Source: Porphyrobacter sp. HT-58-2 (GTDB lineage: Bacteria > Pseudomonadota > Alphaproteobacteria > Sphingomonadales > Sphingomonadaceae). From it: DNA of 64,000 bases. The stretch covers positions 2,046,001 to 2,110,000 of the forward strand of contig NZ_CP022600.1 of NCBI RefSeq assembly GCF_002952215.1, read 5' to 3'. A program made the translations under genes and the position numbers. The notes under the pieces were generated by a model. It did not search any database, was not told where the DNA came from, and worked only from the letters and a program-made list of their open reading frames with translations. Below are positions 53,288 through 62,945 of the stretch, in pieces (the stretch's first letter is position 1; every line of letters begins with the position of its first letter).

Positions 53288-53971
53288 GTGCAGAATCTGA
53301 TCAAGCGCAATTCCGGCCCCAACCGCCGTGCCGGGATGGAGGGCAAGACCCTCGCGGAAAAGCTCGCCCAGAACGAAAGGGCGCAGGAGGCGGTGCTGGC
53401 TGCTGCTGCGGAGGCGGGCGAAGCCGAAACGGCAGGGCAGACCGCCCGCACCGCGCCTGTGCCCGCTGCGCGTCCGGTTCAACCCGCGCCTGCGCCTGCG
53501 CCGTCACCAGCGAGCGCTGCCGGGTCTGACGACACCGCCGCCATCGTTGCCGCGGCCAAGGCGATGCGTGACCGCTATCCGGGACGCGAAGCCCCTGCTG
53601 CGCCGCAGCGCACCTGCCTGATTGTCGATGACAGCCGCGTGATCCGCAAGGTTTCCAGCAAGATCGCCTTGAGCCTCGGCTATGTGCCGATCGAGGCTGA
53701 AAACGGCGAGGAGGCGCTGGCGCGCTGCAAGAAGTCCATGCCCGATCTGGTGCTCACCGACTGGAACATGCCGGAAATGGACGGGATCGAGTTCGTGCGC
53801 CGCCTGCGCGCCATCCCCACGCCCAAGGAGCCGACCGTGGTGTTCTGCACCTCCAACGGCGAGGCCAAGGACATCCACGACGGCATCGCTGCGGGTGCGG
53901 ATGATTATATCGTCAAGCCGTTCGACGAGGCAGCACTGAAGGCCAAGCTGGAGAAGCTGGGGCGGGGGTGA
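53288..53971 (+). CDS. CheY-like response regulator with Ala/Pro-rich N-terminal extension
   Basis: 227 residues from a GTG at 53288. The first ~105 residues are low complexity (APVPAARPVQPAPAPAPSPA) after a basic NLIKRNSGPNRR start. The receiver domain has the acidic pair in CLIVDDSRVIRK, the phosphorylation Asp in DLVLTDWNMPEMDG, the Thr in FCTSNG and the Lys in YIVKPFD. There is no output domain, so it likely works by protein contact. A cognate kinase is not in the window. Confidence 0.88.
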   Translation: MQNLIKRNSGPNRRAGMEGKTLAEKLAQNERAQEAVLAAAAEAGEAETAGQTARTAPVPAARPVQPAPAPAPSPASAAGSDDTAAIVAAAKAMRDRYPGREAPAAPQRTCLIVDDSRVIRKVSSKIALSLGYVPIEAENGEEALARCKKSMPDLVLTDWNMPEMDGIEFVRRLRAIPTPKEPTVVFCTSNGEAKDIHDGIAAGADDYIVKPFDEAALKAKLEKLGRG

Positions 53972-54168
53972 GGCGACAGCCTACGCGTCATCTCAGCGAC
54001 AGCGAGGACCCGGGACAATCAAGCGCTTTCATCGCGAGCGTGCCACTTAGCCGATCCTAGGCCCCAGCTTCCGCTAAGATGACGATGATATTGGCAGCGT
54101 TCCCCTTTTCCCGGCCATTTTCTTGCTTTACCTCGGCCGCGACGTCTAACGCGATTGGGGTGCAAGAC

Positions 54169-54684
54169 ATGAACTCCGCTTTTCCTCGTAGCCTTGCGGT
54201 TCTGCTCAGTGTGGCTTGCGCAGGTTGCGTGACGTCAGCTTCGGTTCCCAAGGGCGCAGCGTTCGGGCCGGACTTTGCCGAGGCGACGTTTGAAATGGGC
54301 GTCAAGGACTCTGTCGGCTTCGGCCATGCCACGAATCAGGAATACCGGGTTGGTGACGTTGCGCGGATCGAGGACGCGGGCATCGTCAAGATATTCACCT
54401 GGGCTGCGAAAAAGCCGATGCCGTTCCTGCTGCAAGCCGGCAAGGAGGTCACTGTCTTTGCCAAGATGGACCGCACGACTGGCGCTCCAGGGATCACCAG
54501 CACGACCGACAACTGGTGCATCAACGCCTCGCGCTTTACCCCGGCACCCGCGACCCGCTACCGGGTGGTGCAGAAGGGCAGCGCCTTCGGTTCCTGCGCT
54601 CTGACTGTGGTTGAAACCGAAACGGGGCGCGTACCGGAAGGGCTGGAGGTGATCCTCTTCCCGCCGAGCGAAGCGAGGGACTAG
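54169..54684 (+). CDS. hypothetical lipoprotein
   Basis: 171 residues from the ATG at 54169. A signal sequence (RSLAVLLSVACAGC) ends in Cys residues suited to lipidation. The mature part has FGPDFAEATFEMGVKDSVGF, then VGDVARIEDAGIVKIFTW, and a C-terminal SCALTVVETETG. No family recognised. Upstream 53972-54168 holds no gene I can support. Confidence 0.6.
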   Translation: MNSAFPRSLAVLLSVACAGCVTSASVPKGAAFGPDFAEATFEMGVKDSVGFGHATNQEYRVGDVARIEDAGIVKIFTWAAKKPMPFLLQAGKEVTVFAKMDRTTGAPGITSTTDNWCINASRFTPAPATRYRVVQKGSAFGSCALTVVETETGRVPEGLEVILFPPSEARD

Positions 54685-54738
54685 GGCCGCGATCAACGCA
54701 AGTTGATTTGACAGTGTTCAGCTCACACGCGGGTGAAC

Positions 54739-55647
54739 CTACCGCACCCAGTCCAGCCCGATCTCCTCGAACACTTCCTTGTCCTCGGCCCAGTTTTCCA
54801 GCACCTTCACGTGCAGGAACAGGTGGACCTTTACCCCCAGCACCTCGGCCAGTTCCGCCCGCGCCGCTGCGCCGATCGCCTTGATCTTCGATCCGCCCTT
54901 GCCGAGCACGATCGCGCGCTGGTTGTCGCGGGTGACGACGATCTGCTGGTGGATCTCCACGCTGCCATCGGGTCGCACTTCGTATTTCTCGGGCCGCACT
55001 GCGCTGTCATAGGGCAGTTCCTCATGGAGCTGCTTGTAGAGCTGCTCGCGGGTGATCTCCGCGGCGAGCAGTCTTTCGGACGCGTCTGAGACCTGATCTT
55101 CGGGGTACATCCATTCACCCTCCGGCATCAGCCGGGCGAGGGCGTCCTTCAGTTCCGGCACCCCGTCACCGGTGAGCGCCGAAACGAAGAACACCTCGGC
55201 AAAGTCCACCTTGCCGGTCAGTTCCTGCGCCAATGCCAAGAGCGGTTCCTTCTTGGCGCGGTCGACCTTGTTGAGGACGAGGATTTTCCGCTCCGGGCGG
55301 GTCGCCAGCGTCTCCAGCAGGGGTTCCAGCTCGTGGCGGCGCTGCTTTATCGGATCGACCATCAGCAGCACCGCGTCAGCCGCCTCCGCGCCTTCCCACG
55401 CGGCGCTCACCATCGCGCGGTCCAATCGGCGGCGGGGAGCGAAGATGCCGGGCGTGTCGACGAGGATCATTTGCGTCGGCGCACCCTCTACCTCATGCAG
55501 CGCAATGCCGAGCATCCGCGCGCGGGTGGTCTGCGCCTTGGCGCTGGTGATCGCGACCTTCTGGCCGACAAGGGCGTTCACAAGAGTCGATTTGCCGGCG
55601 TTGGGCGCGCCGAGCACGGCAACAACGCCGCATTTCTGTTTGGTCAT
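54739..55647 (-). CDS. era: GTPase Era
   Basis: 302 residues from the ATG at 55647, with AGGAAG upstream. G1 is AVLGAPNAGKSTLVNAL, G3 is VDTPGIFAPRRRL and G4 is LVLNKVDRAKKE. The C-terminal KH domain has RAIVLGKGGSKIKAIGAAAR. Era binds the 3' end of 16S rRNA during 30S assembly. It lies downstream of rnc in the usual lepB-rnc-era order, with a 112-bp spacer containing a perfect hairpin. Confidence 0.96.
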   Translation of the reverse strand: MTKQKCGVVAVLGAPNAGKSTLVNALVGQKVAITSAKAQTTRARMLGIALHEVEGAPTQMILVDTPGIFAPRRRLDRAMVSAAWEGAEAADAVLLMVDPIKQRRHELEPLLETLATRPERKILVLNKVDRAKKEPLLALAQELTGKVDFAEVFFVSALTGDGVPELKDALARLMPEGEWMYPEDQVSDASERLLAAEITREQLYKQLHEELPYDSAVRPEKYEVRPDGSVEIHQQIVVTRDNQRAIVLGKGGSKIKAIGAAARAELAEVLGVKVHLFLHVKVLENWAEDKEVFEEIGLDWVR

Positions 55648-55673
55648 TTGATGACTTCCTCGCCGCTGTTCTT

Positions 55674-55692
55674 CCGCTTTGCTCCAAAGCGG
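55674..55692 (-). other. perfect hairpin in the rnc-era spacer
   Basis: CCGCTTTG (55674-55681) and CAAAGCGG (55685-55692) form an 8-bp stem with a 3-nt loop, 27 nt before the era start on the transcript. There is no T-tract. It may be a processing site or mRNA stabiliser; rnc transcripts are often cut by RNase III itself. Confidence 0.4.
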
Positions 55693-55759
55693 CTGCGGGC
55701 GGCCGCTTGGCCTTGCGAAAACTTTCGGTTTCGATCTTGCACTACAAATCCGGTGTTCA

Positions 55760-56446
55760 TCACCCAAACCGCTCCAGAAAGGCCTTGGCCGCGAGCCTCT
55801 CGGCTTCGCTTTTGCTGGTCGCAGTCGCTGTCGCATCGCCGACATTGCGGACGGTCACCCGCACAGTAAAGCGGGCCGCGTGATCGGGGCCGGAACGGTC
55901 GGTGACTTCATACAGCGGCGCGGCGCGGCGGTTGCCTGCGGCCCATTCCTGCAACGCGCTCTTGGGATGCTTGGCCTTGCCGACGTCGCCTTCAAGTTCC
56001 TTGGCCCAAAGGCGATAGATCAGCGCCTGCGCGGCATCGAAGCCGTTTTCGATGAAGCAGGCACCGATCAGCGCCTCCATCACATCGCCGAGGATCTTGT
56101 CGCTATCCGCCCCGCCATCGTCGCGCGCCTGCTTGCCCAGCCGGATATGCTGCGGGAGCCCGATCGTGCGGGCAATGCGCGCGCAGGTCGCGCCGCTGAC
56201 GAGAGCGTTGAGTCGCTGGGAAAGCCTGCCTTCCGGCGCGTCTCCGGCGCGGAACAGCCAGGCCGCCACCGACAGGCCCAGCACCCTGTCGCCGAGGAAT
56301 TCAAGCCGCTGGTAATCGGCTGCATCCGCCGGGCCTGATCCATTGAAACTGCCGTGGGTCAGCGCCTCCAGCCACGGGGCCTCATTGGCGACATGAAAGC
56401 CCTGCGCCTCCAGCCATGCGCGCGCGGAAGGTTCGAGCGCGGTCAC
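55760..56446 (-). CDS. rnc: ribonuclease III
   Basis: 228 residues from a GTG at 56446 that overlaps the lepB stop (GTGA). The catalytic signature is QRLEFLGDRVLGLSVAAWLF (most RNase III enzymes have D-S rather than D-R at this place). The second acidic site is DVMEALIGACFIENGFDAA, with Asp and Glu intact. The C-terminal dsRNA-binding domain runs from HPKSALQEWAAG to SEAERLAAKAFLE. It processes rRNA and some mRNAs. Confidence 0.94.
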   Translation of the reverse strand: MTALEPSARAWLEAQGFHVANEAPWLEALTHGSFNGSGPADAADYQRLEFLGDRVLGLSVAAWLFRAGDAPEGRLSQRLNALVSGATCARIARTIGLPQHIRLGKQARDDGGADSDKILGDVMEALIGACFIENGFDAAQALIYRLWAKELEGDVGKAKHPKSALQEWAAGNRRAAPLYEVTDRSGPDHAARFTVRVTVRNVGDATATATSKSEAERLAAKAFLERFG

Positions 56447-57279
56447 AGCAGACTTCCGATCCGTTCCCAGCGGGCGGCGGTAAACCACGTCCACGGGTTG
56501 CCCCAATCGGCGCTGCCATCGCTTGACCAGACAATCACGCTCGCCCGGCCCACGAGCAAGTCCTGCGGCACCAGCCCAACGCCGTCGCCTGCTGCTGCTG
56601 CAAATCGGCTGTCCCGCGAGCTGTCGCGGTTGTCGCCCATCACGAACATCGTACCAGCCGGCACTTTGACCGGGGCGAAGCCGTCATACGGCGTGGACCC
56701 GAAATCGAGGACATCGTAGGCTCTGCCGCCGGGCAGGGTTTCGCGCAGCCGGGTGTAGCGACAGGTCGGGTTACCCTCGGCATCGGCGCTCTCCCGTCCG
56801 CCCCAGGCGCAGGCGGTGTTCGGCGAAAGCGGGATGATGGCATCGCCGAGCACTTGGCGCGGAAGGCGCTCGCCGTTCAGCACCACTTCGCCGTTGATCA
56901 CCGCCACGCTGTCGCCCGGCAGGCCGATCACCCGCTTGATATAGTCGCGCCCGTCAACCGGGTGCTTGAAGATCACGATATCGCCGCGTTCCGGCGGGCG
57001 GGCGAACAGCCGCCCTTCCGGCAAGGGCAGATCAATGGGGAGCGAATGGCGCGAAATGCCATAGGGCCACTTTGCGGCCAGCAGATAATCGCCGTTCATC
57101 AGCCGCGGTAACATGCTCTCGGACGGGATCGAGAATGGCGAGAATACGAATACCCGGAACGCCAGAACGACCAGCAAAAGCTTGATGATAAACCAGAAAA
57201 AACCGCCCCAGGTGTCTCCCGGTCGCACGGTTCGGGCGGCATGCGGCTGGGGCCGGAGCGATTGGGTCTTAACATCCAT
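56443..57279 (-). CDS. lepB: signal peptidase I
   Basis: 278 residues from the ATG at 57279. One N-terminal membrane helix (FFWFIIKLLLVVLAFRVFVF) precedes the catalytic Ser in IPSESMLPRL and the Lys in GRDYIKRVIGLPGD. The GDNRDSSRDSR box is present and a Cys-containing insert (TACAWGG ... PTCRYTR) is typical of alphaproteobacterial enzymes. It removes signal peptides on the periplasmic side. First gene of lepB-rnc-era. Confidence 0.95.
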   Translation of the reverse strand: MDVKTQSLRPQPHAARTVRPGDTWGGFFWFIIKLLLVVLAFRVFVFSPFSIPSESMLPRLMNGDYLLAAKWPYGISRHSLPIDLPLPEGRLFARPPERGDIVIFKHPVDGRDYIKRVIGLPGDSVAVINGEVVLNGERLPRQVLGDAIIPLSPNTACAWGGRESADAEGNPTCRYTRLRETLPGGRAYDVLDFGSTPYDGFAPVKVPAGTMFVMGDNRDSSRDSRFAAAAGDGVGLVPQDLLVGRASVIVWSSDGSADWGNPWTWFTAARWERIGSLL

Positions 57280-57328
57280 CTGTGCTGCCCTTACTCGCAC
57301 CGGCAAACTTGCGCAAAGGGGAACGGCG

Positions 57329-58882
57329 ATGAGCGGATTTTCGGACAAGGAAGCGATGGGCGCCGCTTGGGCGCGGCTGCGCGATGTCTCGCACCTGACC
57401 CTTGCTGAACTTTTCGCCGGCGATCCGGCCCGCACCGAAGCGATGACCCGGCGCATCGCCTGGCCGGTCGAGCCAGGGAGCGCGGCCGAAACGGGTATGC
57501 GGATCGACTTTGCCAAGACCCATCTGAGCGCGGATGCGCTCGCAGCATTCGAGGCGCTGGCTCAGGCGGCGGGCTTTGGCGCGGCGCGCGAGGCGCTGTT
57601 CGGCGGCGGGATCGTCAACCCGACCGAAGGCCGCGCCGCCACCCACGGCGCCCTGCGCGGCAGCGGCACGCCTGCACAGGTCGAGGAAGCCGAGGCCCTG
57701 CTTGCAAGGATGGGCATGCTGGTCGAGGCCATCCATGAAGGGGCGCTGGGCGAAGTACGACATTGCATCGCCATCGGCATCGGCGGCTCGGCGCTCGGCC
57801 CTGCGCTCGCCATCGACGCGCTGACCCGCGATCTGGCGCTGGTCGATGTCCATGTGGTTTCGAACATCGACGGGCTGGCGCTGGAACAGGCCTTCCGCGC
57901 CTGCGATCCGGCCGCGACCCTGATCGCGGTCGCCTCCAAGACCTTCACCACGATTGAAACCATGACCAATGCTGCCAGCGCGCTGAAGTGGCTCGCCGAC
58001 AACGGCGTGGAAGACCCCGGCGGGCGGGTGATTGCGCTGACCGCCGCGCCCGACAAGGCAGTGGAGTGGGGCGTGGACGAAACCCGCGTGCTGCCCTTCG
58101 TCGAGAGCGTGGGCGGACGCTATTCGCTGTTCTCGAGCATCGGCTTTCCGGTGGCGCTGGCGGTGGGCATGGACGAATTCCGGGCGATGCTGGCCGGGGC
58201 AAAGGCGGTGGACGATCACTTCCGCCAGACCGAAGGCCGCGCCAACGCCCCGCTGCTCGCGGCTTTCTGTGACCAGTATTACACCCGGTTGCGCGGCTGC
58301 CAGACCCGCGCGGTGTTCGCCTATGATGAACGCCTCGCGCTGCTGCCCGACTATCTCCAACAGCTTGAAATGGAGTCCAACGGCAAGAGCGTGACGATTG
58401 ACGGCGCGCCCGTTGATGGCGCGACGGCGGCGGTGACGTGGGGTGGGGTGGGGACTGACGCGCAGCATGCGGTGTTCCAGTTGTTGCATCAAGGCACCCA
58501 TCTGATCCCGGTCGACTTTATCGCCAGCATCGCGCCGGGCGATGATCTTGATCCGGCGCATCACCGCATCCTGCTGATGAACTGTCTGGCGCAAGGCGCG
58601 GCGCTGATGGCGGGCAAGCCGTCCGATGATCCGGCGCGCGTCTATCCGGGCGACCGACCCTCGACCACCTTCCTGCTGGACGATTGCGACGCGGCGGCGC
58701 TGGGCGCGCTGATTGCCTTCCACGAACACCGCACTTTTGCCAACGCTGTCCTTATGGGAATCAACCCCTTCGACCAGTTCGGCGTGGAGCTGGGCAAGGC
58801 GATCGCCAAGCAGATCGAGAGCGGTGAGGGCGAGTTCGACCCCTCCACCAAGGCGCTGATGGCGGCGGCGGGGCTGGGGTAA
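57329..58882 (+). CDS. pgi: glucose-6-phosphate isomerase
   Basis: 517 residues from the ATG at 57329. Key segments are NPTEGRAATHGALRG, AIGIGGSALGPALA, VASKTFTTIETMTNA, QLEMESNGKSV and HQGTHLIPVDFI. It interconverts glucose-6-phosphate and fructose-6-phosphate. Divergent from lepB with 49 bp between starts. Confidence 0.96.
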   Translation: MSGFSDKEAMGAAWARLRDVSHLTLAELFAGDPARTEAMTRRIAWPVEPGSAAETGMRIDFAKTHLSADALAAFEALAQAAGFGAAREALFGGGIVNPTEGRAATHGALRGSGTPAQVEEAEALLARMGMLVEAIHEGALGEVRHCIAIGIGGSALGPALAIDALTRDLALVDVHVVSNIDGLALEQAFRACDPAATLIAVASKTFTTIETMTNAASALKWLADNGVEDPGGRVIALTAAPDKAVEWGVDETRVLPFVESVGGRYSLFSSIGFPVALAVGMDEFRAMLAGAKAVDDHFRQTEGRANAPLLAAFCDQYYTRLRGCQTRAVFAYDERLALLPDYLQQLEMESNGKSVTIDGAPVDGATAAVTWGGVGTDAQHAVFQLLHQGTHLIPVDFIASIAPGDDLDPAHHRILLMNCLAQGAALMAGKPSDDPARVYPGDRPSTTFLLDDCDAAALGALIAFHEHRTFANAVLMGINPFDQFGVELGKAIAKQIESGEGEFDPSTKALMAAAGLG

Positions 58883-59109
58883 GCGCGTATTCGATTGACT
58901 TTCGCGCCCTTTGCCCCCACATGGCCGCCATCGAAGCGCGCTAGCCATGCGTGAAGCGGCGGAATTTACGAAAGCTTCTGCCCCGGCCGCGCCTCGGTTC
59001 TACCCCCAAGACTTCCCTTTTCACGCGGGCGGTTTCAACCCCCGCGCCGCGCGTGGCTGCCACAGAGCAAGCCTGCGCGCGTCGCAGACTATTTGCGAGT
59101 GCAATCTAC

Positions 59110-60569
59110 ATGACGACTTTTGCTGACCTCGGGCTGTCGCAGCCCGTGCTCCAGGCCCTTGATATCAAGGGCTATTCCACGCCGACCCCGATCCAGGAAC
59201 AGGCCATTCCCCCGTGCTGAAGGGCCGCGATCTGCTCGGCATCGCGCAGACCGGCACCGGCAAGACCGCCGCCTTCATGCTTCCCAGCATCGACCGGCTG
59301 CGCGAGGCCGACAAGCAGATCCCGTTCAAGTCCTGCCGCATGCTGGTGCTCGCGCCGACCCGCGAGCTGGCGGTGCAGATCGCTGACAGCGCCAAGGATT
59401 ACGGCGCGCTTGCCGGGCTGAAGGTGCAGTGCATCGTTGGCGGCACGTCTGTCGGCAAGGATCGCAACAAGCTCCACCGCGGCACTGACATTCTGGTGGC
59501 GACGCCGGGCCGCCTGCTCGACCTGATCGACCAGAAGGCTTTCAACCTCAATGGCATCGAAATCCTGGTGCTCGACGAGGCCGACCAGATGCTCGACTTG
59601 GGCTTCATCCATGCCCTGCGCAAGATCCGCGAACTGGCCCCCAAGGATCGCCAGACGCTGTTCTTCAGCGCGACCATGCCCAAGGCGATCAAGGAGCTGG
59701 TGAGCGGCTATTGCAACAACCCCGTGCACGTCTCTGTGACGCCTGAAAGCACCACCGCCGAACGCATCGACCAATATCTGTTCATGGTGCAGCAGGACGA
59801 GAAGCTCAGCTTGCTCCAGATGATCCTCAAGGGCCGTCATCCGGTGCCCGGCGAGTTCGAGCGCATCCTGATCTTCACCCGCACCAAGCACGGCGCGGAC
59901 CGGGTGGTGAAGAAGCTAGCGCACGCCGGGATCGAGGCCAACGCCATCCACGGCAACAAGTCGCAGCCGCAGCGCCAGCGCGCGCTCGACGAGTTCAGGA
60001 AGGCCCGCGTGCCGATCCTGATCGCGACCGACGTCGCCGCGCGCGGGATCGACATTCCGGGCGTCAGCCACGTCATCAATTACGAGCTGCCCAACGTGCC
60101 CGAACAATATGTCCACCGCATCGGCCGCACCGCGCGTGCGGGTAGAGATGGCGTGGCGATCGCCTTCTGCGCCGAGGACGAACGCGCTTACCTCAAGGAT
60201 ATCCGCAAGACGACCGGCGCGGAACTGGAGCGCCTGCCACTGCCCGACAATTTCCGCGCGGTGGTGGAAGGCGAGGGGCCGGAAAAACCCGCGCCGCGCC
60301 AGCCGATGAAGCGGGTGCAGGCCCGTCCGCTCGGGCAGCGCAAGCCGCGTCCCGAGCAACGGGGCGAACAGCGCGGCGAGCGTCGTCCGCAGCAGGGCGA
60401 ACAGCGCCGTGCCGAAGGCGAAAATCGGGGCGAACGACGTCCACAGGGTGATCGCAAGCCGCAGCACGCACAGGGCAAGCCCGGCGGCGGCCAGAACCGT
60501 TCGCGCGGTGGTCGCGGGCGCGGGCGTCCCGGCGGCGGTGGAGGTCGTCCCCGCGCCGCGCAGGGCTGA
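59110..60569 (+). pseudogene. DEAD-box RNA helicase (RhlE/DeaD type), frameshifted at a C5 run
   Basis: The ATG at 59110 opens MTTFADLGLSQPVLQALDIK, the Q motif TPTPIQEQAIPP, and is then cut by TGA at 59218. One extra C in the run 59209-59213 rejoins PVLKGRDLLGIAQTGTGKTA and all later motifs: PTRELAVQI, TPGRLLDL, VLDEADQMLD, SATMPKAI, ATDVAARGID and HRIGRTARAG, for a total of 486 residues. The C-terminus is an RGG-rich RNA-binding tail. The complete motif set argues for a working gene and a base-calling error. The 227-bp leader is long, as in some cold-inducible helicase genes. Confidence 0.88.
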
Positions 60570-60678
60570 CCCTGCGGGCCTGCGCCTCATCAACTGAAAC
60601 ACGGCTTTGCGCGCGTCGGTGGTTGCTCCCACCGGCGCGCGTCGCCATATGCGCCCCAGCCAGAACGGGAGCAGCATC

Positions 60679-62031
60679 ATGGCGGCAGAATACGACTACG
60701 ACCTCTTCACCATTGGCGCAGGCTCGGGCGGTGTGCGCGCCAGCCGCGTTGCTGCCGCGCATGGCGCACGCGTCGCCGTGGCCGAGGAATACCGCGTCGG
60801 CGGCACCTGTGTGATCCGTGGTTGCGTGCCCAAGAAGATGCTCGTCTACGGCGCGCACTTCGCCGAGGATCTCGAAGACGCCAGGCAGTTCGGCTGGACC
60901 ATTGAAGGCAAGAGCTTCGATTGGGGGCGCTTACGCGATCTCGTCCAGAACGACGTTACCCGGCTGGAGGGGCTCTATGGTCAGACCTTGTCCAACCATG
61001 ATGTCACCGTGTTCAATGAACGCGCGACCATCACCGGCCCGCATCAGATCACGCTGGCGAGCGGCAAGGTATTGACCGCGAAATACATCCTGATCGCCAC
61101 TGGCGCGCGCCCGCATATCCCTGACTTTCCAGGCAATGAGCACGTCATCACCTCCAACGAGGCGTTTCACCTCGATGCCATTCCGCGCCGTATCCTGATC
61201 GCGGGCGGGGGCTACATCGCCAACGAATTCGCCGGCATCTTCAACGAATTCGGCAGCAAGGTCACGATCGCCAACCGCTCCGACACGATCCTGCGCGGCT
61301 ATGACGAGGCAGTGCGTGACAGGTTGCTCCAGATCAGCCTGACCAAGGGCATCGAGTTCTGCTTCAACGCGCAGTTCGAATCTGTCGAAAAGCAGGACGA
61401 TGGCACGCTGCTGGTCAAGCTGACCGGGCAGGATGCACGTGTGTTCGATTGCGTCATGGTGGCCACCGGGCGCGTGCCGAACATCGAAGGGCTCGGGCTG
61501 GAGACGATCGGGGTCGAAGTGGGCAAGCGCGGCGAGATCATCGTCGACGCCTTCAGCCGCACCAATGTCGATCACGTCTATGCCGTGGGCGACGTGACCG
61601 ACCGGGTGCAGCTTACGCCGGTGGCGATCCGCGAAGGGCAGGCCTTTGCCGATAGCGTGTTCGGCGGGGTGGAGCCCTATGCGGTCGATCATTCCTGCGT
61701 GCCGAGCGCGGTCTTCAGCCACCCGCCCATCGCAGCCGTGGGCCTGACCGAGGGCGAGTCGCGCAATGTGCTTGGCAGCATAAGGGTTTATCAGGCCGAT
61801 TTCCGCCCGATGAAAAACGTCGTAGCAGGGCGCAACGAGCGCAGCCTCTACAAGATGATCGTCGATGCCGCCTCGGACAGGATCGTCGGCATCCACATGA
61901 TCGGCCCCGAAGCGCCGGAGATCATGCAGGCCGCCGCGATTGCGGTGAAAGCCGGACTGACCAAGGCCGATTTCGACGCGACCGTGGCCATCCACCCGAC
62001 CATGGCCGAGGAATTGGTGCTGTTCAAATAG
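60679..62031 (+). CDS. gor: glutathione-disulfide reductase
   Basis: 450 residues from the ATG at 60679, with GGGAG upstream. The FAD motif is LFTIGAGSGGVRASRVAAAH; the redox disulfide is in GGTCVIRGCVPKKMLVYGAH; the NADPH motif is ILIAGGGYIANEFAGIFNEF; and the C-terminal VAIHPTMAEELVLF provides the catalytic His-Glu. It reduces GSSG using NADPH. Confidence 0.95.
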   Translation: MAAEYDYDLFTIGAGSGGVRASRVAAAHGARVAVAEEYRVGGTCVIRGCVPKKMLVYGAHFAEDLEDARQFGWTIEGKSFDWGRLRDLVQNDVTRLEGLYGQTLSNHDVTVFNERATITGPHQITLASGKVLTAKYILIATGARPHIPDFPGNEHVITSNEAFHLDAIPRRILIAGGGYIANEFAGIFNEFGSKVTIANRSDTILRGYDEAVRDRLLQISLTKGIEFCFNAQFESVEKQDDGTLLVKLTGQDARVFDCVMVATGRVPNIEGLGLETIGVEVGKRGEIIVDAFSRTNVDHVYAVGDVTDRVQLTPVAIREGQAFADSVFGGVEPYAVDHSCVPSAVFSHPPIAAVGLTEGESRNVLGSIRVYQADFRPMKNVVAGRNERSLYKMIVDAASDRIVGIHMIGPEAPEIMQAAAIAVKAGLTKADFDATVAIHPTMAEELVLFK

Positions 62032-62128
62032 TGAGCCGCTTCATCTTTGCTGCGTCTCTCGCCCCGTTTCGGCACAGCCCTTGGCGCGGTGCAAGACGGC
62101 TGCGGGGGCATGGTTTAACAGTTCTTTC

Positions 62129-62941
62129 ATGAACATCATGACCCTCACCGCGCGCCAGCTGCGCGAACTCGAATATCACCGTGAACACGCGGCTACCTAT
62201 GGCGAGGAAGCACTGCAGCCGGTCGCTGACGACGTGATTGTCAGTGCCGCGCGGCGGCCGTGGAACGCCTATTGGTCGATGTATGACCGGCTGCTTGCGG
62301 CAGATCTGGCGGGCAAGGCGGTGCTGGTGCTGGGCTGCGGCTTTGGCGATGATGCGATCCGCATCGCGCAGCTGGGCGCGCGGGTTTCGGCCTGCGACCT
62401 TTCGCCCGAATCGCTCGCCATCGCCGAGATGCGCGCGCGCCGCGCCGGGGTAGGGATCGACTTTGCCGCCATGCCAGCCGAAGCCATGACCTATGGCGCG
62501 GACAGCTTCGATGCGGTGGTGTTCGTCGACATCCTCCACCATGTCGATATTGCCGCGACCATGGCCGAAGTCGCGCGGGTACTGAAGCCCGGTGCGCTTG
62601 TGATCGGCGATGAACTCTACACCCACTCGCGCCTCCAGCGCATCCGTGAGAGCGCCGCCGTGCAGCGCCTGCTCTATCCGCTGATGCGCGGCTGGATCTA
62701 TGACGGCGAGACGCCCTACATCACCGAGGACGAACACAAGATCGACGAGCATGAATTCGCGCTTGTCACCGCGCGGCTGGCGGGGTGGGAAACCGCCTGG
62801 TTCAACGTGCTCGAAGGCCGCCTCTATCCCTCGCGCATGATCTGGGCCTCGCGGATCGAGCGGGCTGTCATGCGTCCCCTGCGCGCGCTCGCGCCGCTGC
62901 TGGCGGGCCGCGTAGTGTTCAGCGGGCGGTTGGCAAAATAG
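62129..62941 (+). CDS. class I SAM-dependent methyltransferase
   Basis: 270 residues from the ATG at 62129 or 62138. Motif I reads AVLVLGCGFGDDAIRIAQLG, followed by ACDLSPESLAIAEM, the motif IV region DAVVFVDILHHVDI and VLKPGALVIGDELYTHS. The C-terminal part is basic and hydrophobic (RAVMRPLRALAPLLAGRVVF), suggesting membrane association or a lipid-like substrate. Target unknown. It ends 4 bp from the convergent oxidoreductase gene. Confidence 0.82.
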   Translation: MNIMTLTARQLRELEYHREHAATYGEEALQPVADDVIVSAARRPWNAYWSMYDRLLAADLAGKAVLVLGCGFGDDAIRIAQLGARVSACDLSPESLAIAEMRARRAGVGIDFAAMPAEAMTYGADSFDAVVFVDILHHVDIAATMAEVARVLKPGALVIGDELYTHSRLQRIRESAAVQRLLYPLMRGWIYDGETPYITEDEHKIDEHEFALVTARLAGWETAWFNVLEGRLYPSRMIWASRIERAVMRPLRALAPLLAGRVVFSGRLAK

Positions 62942-62945
62942 GGCT

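Noticed and set aside
57269..58948. 559-codon open frame opposite pgi
   Set aside because: Antisense to pgi with no recognisable motif; composition artefact.
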